The position numbers and the translations under genes were made by a program. The notes under the pieces were generated by a model. The model searched no databases and was not told where the DNA came from. It was given only the letters and a program-made list of their open reading frames with translations. A stretch of DNA of 64,000 nt from Phytopythium helicoides (taxonomy: Eukaryota > Oomycota > Peronosporomycetes > Pythiales > Pythiaceae): positions 521,001 to 585,000 of the forward strand of contig JANFNE010000017.1 of the NCBI GenBank assembly GCA_024867545.1, given 5' to 3'. Shown here in pieces: positions 31,233 through 40,183 of the stretch (within the stretch, counting starts at the first letter, position 1; every line of letters begins with the position of its first letter).

Positions 31233-31680
31233 CACAATGTATCATAATGAAGCATCGGGAAAGTTGCAGCTTTGCAAAGTGATCCATTTAATAGTTGTCA
31301 CCGTGTCAGCCAGGCTTATCCAGCTGCTCAAGGAAGGCAATCGTGGGGTTTGCTGTTAGGAGTCGACGCCAAGGCAAACTACACCAGAATGTGCGGCGGT
31401 GCTATCGTGCTGCGCCAACCTCCAGGCACGACGGCAAGAGTCGTTACAGTAAATAGCTTTCTCCCCGCGCTCAGGTGTCGATAGTGGCCAACGAGACGCT
31501 AAAAGAGGCTAGAGGAGCGCTTTAGCGAGGCCGCGGAGCACTGCGCTACAAACACAGCATAGCCCAAAAAATCTGCGACGTGTGTTGTTTTTCATAGTCC
31601 GATTGTTCTTCTAAAGGAAGATGCTGGCGGTCATTTCCTCTGCAAGAGCATTGATACCCACCTCACAACACACAGCCACC
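31233..31680. other. Intergenic spacer, 448 bp
   Basis: This lies between copy B of the serine hydrolase and the next plus-strand gene. It should hold the downstream promoter. No coding signal, CCAAT box or repeat of note is seen. Confidence 0.45.
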
Positions 31681-33287
31681 ATGCTGAGGAGCTCTTCGGT
31701 GCCTGCAACGGCTCGCGCGTTGCTCCCAGCGCTCCGCCGCGCTCCACATCGGCCGGGCCACTCCGGAGGACACGCGCGAGTTTTTGAAGCGCTCGGCGGC
31801 TCCGGCGGCCTCGAGCGCCTCGCTGCGCGTCGGGAAAGGCGGCGAGACGCTCGCAGTCGGCGCGCGGGGAGTTGGCAGTCCGGCGCTGTGGGCCAAGGAC
31901 GTGCCGCGCAGTTGACGCGAGCAAGGCCTGCGATGAGCAGCTTCTCCAGCAACTTCCTCCAGACGGCGATCAACCCGTTTGAGCCCGTGCGAGCGGGGCA
32001 CAAGCAGTCGTACGTCGAGGCGCTAGTGCTGCAGGAGCTGGTCGAGGAGCTCAATATCCCGCGAGAGGCATTCGTCGTGTCGGCGCTGCTTGGAGACAAT
32101 TTGCTGAGTCCAGCTGAGCAAGGCAAGAACTGCTAGCGGGCTTTTTCGATGTGGGTAGAGAGGCTAACTTGCTTGATGCATTCTTGCTTCCAGATCCCAG
32201 TGAGCGGCTGGAAGGTGCTGCGATCAAGCGAGGTGTCGAGATCGCGATGGATGAGCTTACTGTCGAGGTCATCGACCATGTCGTGTGCAAGGTCCCTGAC
32301 GAGATTCTCACGTCTAGCAAACTTCTCGAGACATTGACACGGGCGTCGGATGCACTCGAGGCTCTGCGCAGCAACGGACAAGTGCAGAGCTACGGCTTTG
32401 CCTTCCTGGTTTTTTAAATGGCTGGGCGTCAATTGATGGCATCGTAGAGAACACGCTTATCCCATTGAGCGAAAAGTTTGACGGTTTTGCGTCACTCCAG
32501 CTCCCCGTGCACATCGGAAACCTCCCGCTTCCACGAGTGCTTTCGCAGTTTCGTGACGAGAAGAGCATGTTGTTGATTGGCGACCGACCACTTGAAAGCG
32601 TGCTTTCAAACGGCAAACCGCTCATGTTCAAGACTATGCAGAGAAGCCCTGGAGAGGATGTTGCGCTGCTGTTGAAAACAGCTTTCAATCTTGCGATTAG
32701 CGTGGAAAAGACGTATATTGAAAAGGTTGCGCCGTCGCACCCAACTCTGAAGTTGCCTGCTCCCCAAGATGTGGCATGGGGTCATATCCTCGCCAACCAG
32801 CATGGCCAGTTCGACAACCTTGAAGAGTGGATTTTTGTACTTGAGTCTCAGATCTACCCGCGCTTTGAAGTAATCGTCAAGGAGCTGGCGCAACACGAAG
32901 AGACCAAGCAGTTTGGATTTGCTTACTCAATGGCGTTGCGCGAGCTCTTCAAGTGCTTCACTGCATCTATTGAGGTACGATAGTGTCATTGACTGCACCT
33001 TGTTAGTTGTCTATCTCACTGATGTTGATTGATATCGACTACAGTTGGCGGACTCGAGCCGCGTTGACAGCATCACCGACGCGTGGGTGGCCAGCGGTAT
33101 TGTTGAGCAAGGCACTCTGTCCGTTGAAGAGGTCGCGGTTAAAGCTGCTTTAAGTGCAGGCGCGAACGTGGTGCTGGTACAAGAGCAGCTCCCAGAGGAC
33201 AGCTCCTTGTCATTCAGCGAGCGTTTCACGCCGGAGCAAGTGCAGACGCTATCCGCTGCTGCGGCGCCATTCCTCCAGGCAGAGTAG
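31681..33287 (+). CDS. Aldo/keto-reductase-like protein, probably mitochondrial; frame-broken
   Basis: Family recognition is tentative. ATG 31681 starts a basic, Ala/Arg/Ser-rich leader (MLRSSSVPATARALLPALRR) like a mitochondrial presequence. Later segments, YVEALVLQELVEELNIPREA, ALEALRSNGQVQSYGFAF, HGQFDNLEEW ... QIYPRF and a final VEEVAVKAALSAGANVVLV, have the order and feel of aldo/keto-reductase-fold proteins (IPREE, ..SYG, ..A..AL...ANVV). Intron 1 (32123-32193) is GC-AG; intron 2 is 32975-33045 (GTACGA...ACAG). Frame changes occur near 31740 and 31900-31930, and at about 32405, where reading should continue as PGFLNGWASIDGIVENTL past a T6 run. Corrected length would be about 480 residues. 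Confidence 0.5.
32123..32193 (+). other. Second GC-AG intron, in the aldo/keto-reductase-like gene
   Basis: The donor CAAG/GCAAGA and acceptor TTCCAG enclose 71 bp containing a stop. Splicing turns EQ + GAT into EQDPSERLEGAAIKRG in frame. No GT donor gives this join. Confidence 0.65.
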
Positions 33288-33558
33288 TCGCTGAATATCC
33301 GTAATGGACACCATCGTTAGAACAACCGTGCGAGCAAGATGTCTAAACAATTCATGCGAATCAAAACTATTAAGTGGCGGCGCATAATATCGATAGGCCG
33401 TGACGCAGTAGCTGCTCGGTTTCCCGAAGCACCGTAGCTCTCTACATCGGTAGCTTTCGGCGAAAGCAAAGCAGTCCTGGCGTCTATACATGCTGCACCC
33501 ATGTAGAACAGCAGGCACGCGAAAAGGAGAATGGAGGCATACGGGGCGGTCACACCCG

Positions 33559-34469
33559 TTACTTGAGACCCACCACGAGGGCCAATGACCAGGATTGCGA
33601 CCACGAGCACGAAGATGCCCCAGCAGATGAGCTTGGTGCGCGAGCACGAGCAGTAGCCACGCCGGAGGTCGGCCTGGCGCACCTTGGCCGAGCGCGCCTT
33701 CGGCGTTTTCGCGCGCAGCTTCCGTGTTCTCCTCGATCTCCACTGCCATAATCCACAAGCGTCAGTCCGGTCGTAAAAATGCCACGCGCCGTCCATCCAC
33801 TCACCAACGACCTCGCCCTGGTCCGTGACGAGCTGGTCGACCTCCTTGAAGGCCGCGTTGACCTCGTTGAGCTGCTGGTTGATGTGCAGGATGTCCTCCT
33901 CGCGGCGGATCATGTCTGCTCGTCGGTCACAAAATTGGTCAGAGAGATAGCCATCAGCGAGCGCACAGGACCATGAGCGCACCATCCACGTCGTAGGACG
34001 TGACGTTGGCCTGCGCGTAGAGCTGGTCCTCATTGTAGTCTCCGAGCCCACGCGCGTCCTCGTGGCTAACGGCGGACGAGGAGCGTCGGATGTGCGCGAC
34101 GGCGGCCTTCTCCGCCTCGACGAGCTTGGAGCAGACGTCCTCGAAGGCCTTGCACTGGTTCTTGAAGTCGTTGGCGAGCTTGTTGACCTGCGTCTTGCGC
34201 GTGCGGCCGGAGGGCCCCGTGCAGCTCTTGCTGAGCTCCTGCAGGCGCGCGTTGATCCTGCCCACGAGCTTGTTGCCCTTGTCGCTGAGCTCCTTGACCT
34301 CCTGGTGGTTGGCGCGCGAGTCCTGCGGCGTGCCGAACAGCTGCAGCTTCTGCGAGATGGCGCGCGTCGACTCGTTGAACGCGCGGATGGCCTTGGACGT
34401 CTCCGCCACCAGCGCGTTGTAGCGCTCCGCATCGCCGCCCTTGGGCGTGCTTGCCGACGCGTAGCTCAT
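33559..34469 (-). CDS. Qa-SNARE (syntaxin 7/12-like)
   Basis: A tail-anchored syntaxin for endosomal/vacuolar fusion. Exons are 33983-34469, 33805-33915 and 33559-33742, with introns 33916-33982 (GTGCGC) and 33743-33804 (GTGAGT). The N-terminal three-helix (Habc-like) region runs from NALVAETSKAIRAFN to CKAFEDVCSKLVEAEK. The SNARE motif, MIRREEDILHINQQLNEVNA continuing FKEVDQLVTDQGEVV and VEIEENTEAARENAEGA, keeps the zero-layer Gln in TDQGEV. A basic stretch and a C-terminal span (LICWGIFVLVVAILV) follow. In the last exon the frame changes near 33690-33700 and again near 33580, where the end should read LALVVGLK-stop. These are single-base problems in an otherwise well-conserved protein. Confidence 0.88.
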
Positions 34470-37240
34470 CGGTACCGTCGCAATAAGAAATCGACTACTG
34501 GCGGGGGCGAAAACTGAATATCCAGCCCTCGAAAAAAGAAAGTGAGAGAGGCCTCGGTTACGCGGGGGTTACGCAGCCGTAATCACCCTCAACTCTACGG
34601 GAAAGCGGCCGAGGGATGGGCTCTGGACGCTGCTTCGTTGCGCCGCGAAACGAGAGTCCCACGCCCACTACGTTCACACAGGTGGAGGGTCGGATGGATG
34701 CGAGCTGCCAGCGACGGCAAGACGGCGAGGCTTCTGGACCTGAGGGGTCGAGAGGCTATTTCGGGTGATTTGACTTGGCGCCTGTATGATCTGGCGACAT
34801 CACCACCCTACCTCGCGTTGGGACAACACGGAGCATCACATGTCGCAGAAGAGCAGAGGGGTACGCTCCGGTTACGCCGATGTAGCCATGTGGCGGCGTT
34901 GCACTTCGAGAGCACCCTGTGCAAATCAACCCGCCAGGATTCTGATGGGCAGGAAGCGATCCACACCGAAAAAAAAAGCACTTGCTGTGCAATTGCACGG
35001 CTATCAGCACATTCTGCCTCTTCGTTCATGCACGCGGACGGGAAAAGAGACGCTTCAAAGCGAGACAAAGTTGGGAATATCGATTCGTGGGAGCGGAGCT
35101 CAGCGGCGGCGACGAATTCGTGGCGCTTGAGCGCCTATGGCTCTCCGTCACCAAATATCTGTGCCGCCCAAAGTGGATTTCCTTCGTTCTTCGAGGCATT
35201 TGGGTACGATGTGTTTGCGTCGTCGTGTATTGGCTGATTTCGCAAGATCTCATCGTGATGCGACGATGTCCATCATTCCGAAAGTCTTCACTTGAGCCGA
35301 TAAAGTGCTCGCATCGATAATCTCAGGTGTCGAAAGAAGAAAGTTGCGGCTCCCACGCTTTTGAAATTGACCTGACCTCCTTCCGATGCCTCGTGAGTGA
35401 GCAGAATGGCTAGTCAATCAATAGCGAAAACACCGATCTCTCTTTTCGTGAAGTTTGCGAAACCGATAGCTTTTTGAGGCAACTTCAGAATCTGGTAGCA
35501 CTCTAGTTCACTCAGTGGGGTGTTATTGGCAGGAATGATGAGCTGTTGACACCAGAAGATTATCGGTCGAGAGGCCAGCATTGTACTGTTGGAGCACTTC
35601 CGACCTTATAGAACTGGATTTGCAAGGTCATTAAGCCGCTGCATGTGGGTGATGACCGATTGATTTCGATACTCTACCCGAGTCCGCAATTCATGTCGGA
35701 ATTCGGGGGATACTGTTCGGGGCTTGTGAAATGGCTTCACTGCCTACGAGCATCAATATTTCCAGTCGAAACCACTTGCTAAGCATGCGCACGAGAGGCG
35801 GTGTCTCTTTGATTTAGAATCATCTGCTTGGAATGGATAGATGGACGCATATATTCTCGCCTGGGTTGTCATACGATACGAACTACTTAGAAGTACCATT
35901 GATGCTGTAGATGCCAGCAGCAACAGTGACAGAATTCCCTCGCTGTCTTTCAAAACAGCACAGTTCTTACAGCCCATTTAAGGCGAAGAACTGCTGTGTC
36001 ATTTTATAGATCGTAGACTTCTGCACCAATCAACACCATTGTAGAGAACCGACACGAAGACGCGTCAAAGCTCGAACAAGACGACGACAGCGACAATAAA
36101 CTCCGCAGCTTACACATCATTTTCGAAGGTTTCCACGGACTTCTTTACTGAGCGACACAATCCAGTGCAGCACTCGCATTGCATCTTATATCATTTCATC
36201 AGGCATCTCGTCCAACCCGCCTGGCATGAAAATTGAGTTTCAGACACTCGGATCCGATGGATGAATCCATCATACGAAGTACCGCTTAATCGTCTTCGCA
36301 TCTTCAATTTCCTCGTTGCTGTCTCGTGTCAAGGTGAAACTCGAATAGCTGTCTTGCTTCTACATCTTGAGCTGGTATGGGCGAGCTCGGATACTAGCGA
36401 CGCTGGTGGGGCGAGGGTTTCCTGGACTTGGTTCAAAACACCACGCTCAGACAAGTCAAATGTTGTAAAACAACGATAGCGAGGCATGGATAACGCGTTG
36501 CGGTGTCTGACTTGTCTTTGACGAACGTAGCTTGGTCACTTGCAACGAGTAGTTCCTCCAAAATGGCTTCCCCTCGGACTATTTGGTCAGGAGCTCGATA
36601 GGAAAGCGTTTGTTTCCATCTTGACTTGATTCCGAGAGCAAACGGACAGTTGCGTCCATCAGTGTAACCCCAGGCGGCTTAAGCTCTCGCAGCAAGTCGG
36701 TCGAGGGCGTTTTGGATGCGATAGATCTTCTCAGTCTTGCTTGAAGACTGGAAATGGTCCTCAACGTAGTAGAAAAAGTTGGCGAGTCGGCCGGTGCCGT
36801 CAAAGTTCAAGAGGTTGAAGTGCCCGCCCGCCGTTCACTTGACCGCCACGTGAAGATACCAGCAGACGATCCATAGCGTCAAGTTCATGGCAAGAAGATC
36901 GTCATGCTCTTTTGCGCCTTCTCCATTGAGTCCCGAAGCCTGCCGTCCTCGCAGAGTTTCTCGCTGCCGCCAAGGGCTCGTTCCCGAATACTCGGCTCTT
37001 CTGTGTCCGCTTCGTGTAATATCCGCTTCCGTCTCACATGCACCCATGAGCACCCACCCAAGTCATCACCTCGGAGCGGTTTTCTCCCCGCCACCAGGCG
37101 AAAATACCTCCGCGCTCGCTCGCTAATAATACGCGAGGCCCCGCATCGCGGCGCGTCTGGAATAGCTGCGCCCGCCCCTGCGTGCCTTCCGCTCCTTCTC
37201 ACTCTCCGTCTTGTGCTCCGCCTGCTCCGCCGCCTCATCA
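34470..37240. other. Gene-poor interval, 2.77 kb
   Basis: This is the longest stretch without a supportable gene. Open frames are short, none has introns that rescue a conserved protein, and composition is closer to A/T-balanced non-coding DNA between 35.3 and 36.6 kb. The first few hundred bases should hold the Qa-SNARE promoter and the last few the R-SNARE promoter. On the minus strand at about 36690-36840 a reading of about 50 residues, with FDGTGRLANFFYYVEDHFQ, looks protein-like and faintly gag-like, but ends in a stop without clear neighbours. It could be a decayed element fragment. An A8 run lies near 34970. Confidence 0.4.
36690..36840 (-). pseudogene. Possible decayed coding fragment, gag-like by appearance
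   Basis: Minus-strand reading gives GGHFNLLNFDGTGRLANFFY followed by YVEDHFQSSSKTEKIYRIQN and ALDRLAARA, then a stop. The phrase F.G.G.LA.F...VE.HF recalls capsid-like regions of LTR-retrotransposon gag, but there is no start, no zinc knuckle, no pol and no LTR nearby. Treat it as a weak lead only. Confidence 0.2.
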
Positions 37241-38097
37241 ATGGCGTCAACCGCGCACACGCCGAGCTCGCTGACGCGCGACAATGTCAAGTTCCTGGCG
37301 ATTGCGCGCGCCACCGACAAGGCCATCGTGGCCTGCTACCTGCACTCGTCGACTCGCAAGCCCACGGTCGACATGGCCGAGCTCGGCGTGTTCCGCGAGA
37401 TGCTGAGCAAGGTCATCCGCGCGCCGACGTGGAAGTCGCAGGTGACGCCCAACGGCCGCCACTCGCTCGAGTGCGACCCCAACAAGTTCCACTTCACCAT
37501 GGACAACGACGAGCTCGTGTTCGCCGCCATCACAGCCAAGGACTACCCCATCCGCCTCGCCTTCCAGCTCATCGCCGCCGTGCAGCAGGAGGTCGTCCCG
37601 CGCTTCGGCTCCAAGGCGCTCACCTGCCGAGAGGTTCGTGCATTGCATCGCAGGTATTGCACCGTGGAGGCGTGGGGAATCTCAGCTAACTGCCACCTCG
37701 TGATCGGGCAGAACGGGCTTGATAAGGACTGCATGAAGATCCTGCAAACGGTCGCAGCGACCGTACGACGACCGCACCAAGGTGGACAAGCTGTCCGAGG
37801 TCATGAACCAGGTCGACAGCGTCAAGTCAGGTCATGCACGACAACATCCAGGTCGTGCTGTCCAACACGGAGAAGATGGAGGTCGTGGAGCAAAAGACCA
37901 ACGACCTGAACGAGCAGGCCAAGGTCTTCCGCAACACGGGCCGCAAGCTGCGTAAGGCGATGTGGTGGAAGAACGTCAAACTCACGATTGCCATCGGCCT
38001 CTGCGTCGTGCTCGTCATTGTCATCATCCTCGCCATCTCGGGCGTCTTCAAGAAGAGCTCCTCCAGCAAGTCGAGCTCCCGCCTGCTGCGCATGTAG
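37241..38097 (+). CDS. Longin-domain R-SNARE (VAMP7-like)
   Basis: A vesicle SNARE with an N-terminal longin domain (NVKFLAIARATDKAIVACYL ... DNDELVFAAITAKDYPIRLA), a SNARE motif (KLSEVMNQVDSVK, VMHDNIQVVLSNTEKMEVVE) and a C-terminal anchor (LTIAIGLCVVLVIVIILAIS) with a short Ser/Lys-rich tail. Exon 1 is 37241-37633. Intron 37634-37711 (GTTCGT...GGGCAG, 78 bp) is a multiple of three with no stop. Exon 2 runs to 38097 but needs two 1-nt corrections, near 37763 (TVAAT then YDDRTKVDKL) and near 37828 (DSVKS then VMHDN). The zero-layer position, normally Arg in VLxR, reads Asn (VVLSN). The start ATG 37241 precedes the longin domain by 15 residues. Confidence 0.88.
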
Positions 38098-38180
38098 ATG
38101 TAGACAAATCGATCGGACCGACCAATTTATATCAATAAGCTTAGCGACCGACACAGAACACCTAGCGACCTGGGCATTTG

Positions 38181-39913
38181 CTAGCCTCTCTGCTCATCGT
38201 CCTTCTCTTCTTCCTCTTCCTCCATGACCAAATCCAGCTGCGAAGAATGACTTGGAGAGCGCTGGGTTGACCGCATGACGAGCGATAAACTTCCTGGACC
38301 GGACGGACTGGGCGGAGCTGGCTGACCCACAGCTTCGACTGCAGGAGCAGATACGATTTCAGGAACAGGAGCACTCGGAGGCACATCAGGGGGCTGCGAT
38401 GCCTGCTCACTCTGTCGCTTTTCTTGTGCGAGGCGCGTAAATCCCAAGAACAGGCGCTGCCGTGCTGCCTCGTCCTTCGCCTCCAGGTCCAATCGCTTCC
38501 CGTCGGAGCACAGAATTGATACATACAAATTGCTCTTTCGGGCACAGCCCCTCGCGACGCGAGCCCTGGGTTTCCATCGAGGCCCTTGAGCACTCTCTCG
38601 ATTGAAGAGACCTGAATGCTGCTTTTGCGTGCCATCCACTTCTTGCTGGCCACTTTGTTCCAGAAGATGGATTTCATATCAGCGGTGACGAAGAATGTGC
38701 GCTTGACAACCTTGGTACTGTTCTGACACACTTTCTTGAGCGAGATGCCTTCGAGAAGCTGCCGAACAAACTCGAGGTACTCGTACATCTGGATCTCCTC
38801 GTCGCGTAGATTTTCGTAGCTGATGTCCGACTTTGCAAGCGTCTTTCGTTTCTCTGCGCGGTGCTGAATCGAGGCTCGCCGCTCGATTGCGCGGACCTTC
38901 TCTTCGTTCGTTTCGCTAGGCGCTAGCTGATATCCCGTCAACGTCATGCGTCGGTGTTGCTCGATGAGATCTGGTGTGATATCGAGCACAGGAGATGCAG
39001 CAGGGTGGTCCGAGGAACGAAGGCTCTGGCGTCGTAACAGCAGACGAGGGAGGCGCAATCGACAGTCGAGTCGATCTCCGCGCTTGTTTGGGCGATGGTG
39101 GCGGCGATGGTCGGGCTGCTGAAGATACTGCCGCGATTGGATCGTCCGCGCTCGTACAAAGGTGGATTATCAAACAGCCTCTCGGGGTCATCGATCACCA
39201 TGACGTCATCAGGTCCCCCGAATCCTCGATATCCGCGACGCAATAGCAACGATTCATCGGTTGCAATGCCGATGCTTTCGTAAGTCTTTTGGTTCATCTT
39301 GTCTGCGAGTGCCTTTGCAGCAGACTCGTAGTCATCTCGAAAGTGCTCGCAGATGTCTTCCTCATCGTGCACAACTGCCCCTCGCGGCAGCACATGCGAC
39401 GCAATCCAGATTACAAATTTCTCCCAGCACCCGCGCTCCTTCTCGACCACTGCAGGAGGTGACTTCTTCACTGCGTCCTTGTTATTTCTTCCGCCAAAGA
39501 ATATCCTCGCACTTGCATCCTCATCGCCTGGTTGTCCACGCTGTTGCAGCGGCACCAGCGAGACAAGCAGTACCAAGGCTGCATGCGAGCGTCGAGTACG
39601 CGCCGGCGATGAACAGGCACGTGGACCCGCACGAGAACTGGGTCCCGTACGCGTTGCGGTAGCTCGCAATGCGCGGCTGCACTGGAAGCACATCAGTGCT
39701 GTCACCCACCGAGACGTTGCCGACCGTCTCCAATATCGTGGACGTGTTGCTGTCACCCAGCCTCCTCGGCGGCTCTGACAGCGACAATAGCGCAGCGTCT
39801 AGCCCCGCCGCGCCAACCGCACAAGGCGCGCACATGCTCAGCAGCGCGCCAACGCCTGCGAGCAGCGCGCCATTGCTGCAGCGACCGCGGTAGTCGCGCC
39901 GGCGGCGAGTCAT
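38181..39913 (-). CDS. Signal-peptide membrane protein with C-terminal PH-like domain, frame-broken
   Basis: Family unknown, probably oomycete-specific. From ATG 39913 a basic start and hydrophobic stretch (NGALLAGVGALLSMCAPCAV) look like a signal peptide; a short lumenal part with NTS/NVS sites is followed by a Cys-rich membrane span (CLFIAGAYSTLACSLGTACL). After a frame change near 39540 the cytosolic part has KERGCWEKFVIWIASHVLPR and an acidic DDPERLFDNPPLYERG. A second change near 39030 leads to LIEQHRRMTLTGYQLAP, then a PH-like fold (VCQNSTKVVKRTFFVTADMK ... IFWNK, later YVSILCSDGKRLDLEA), with a third change near 38590 inside it. The end is acidic (LVMEEEEEEKDDEQRG). The three joins rest on reading coherence only. 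Confidence 0.55.
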
Positions 39914-40183
39914 GGGCTGTCCGCCGGCGGATCGGTTGCGTTTGCTCGGCTCGTGCGTCCTTTCATGATCCTCGACGAAAAAATCCGAACGCCGATGACT
40001 GGGAGTTTGTATGCATTCTGCCGTTAAGTTCGCATCTTCCATGGGTTTAGCCGGCCACGGCGCTCCAATAAAGTGCGCTTTCAATCGAAGCGCGTACCGC
40101 CATTCGAACCTCTATGCGAACGTAGCGGGGGTCCGGGCTCGACCTTTGGTTTCCCCCGCCGGTACAATCCGAGGTTGGGCGCC

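Noticed and set aside
34542..35237. 231-codon plus-strand open frame next to the Qa-SNARE
   Set aside because: No family similarity, no clear start or splice sites, and mixed composition. It is probably promoter-side non-coding sequence.
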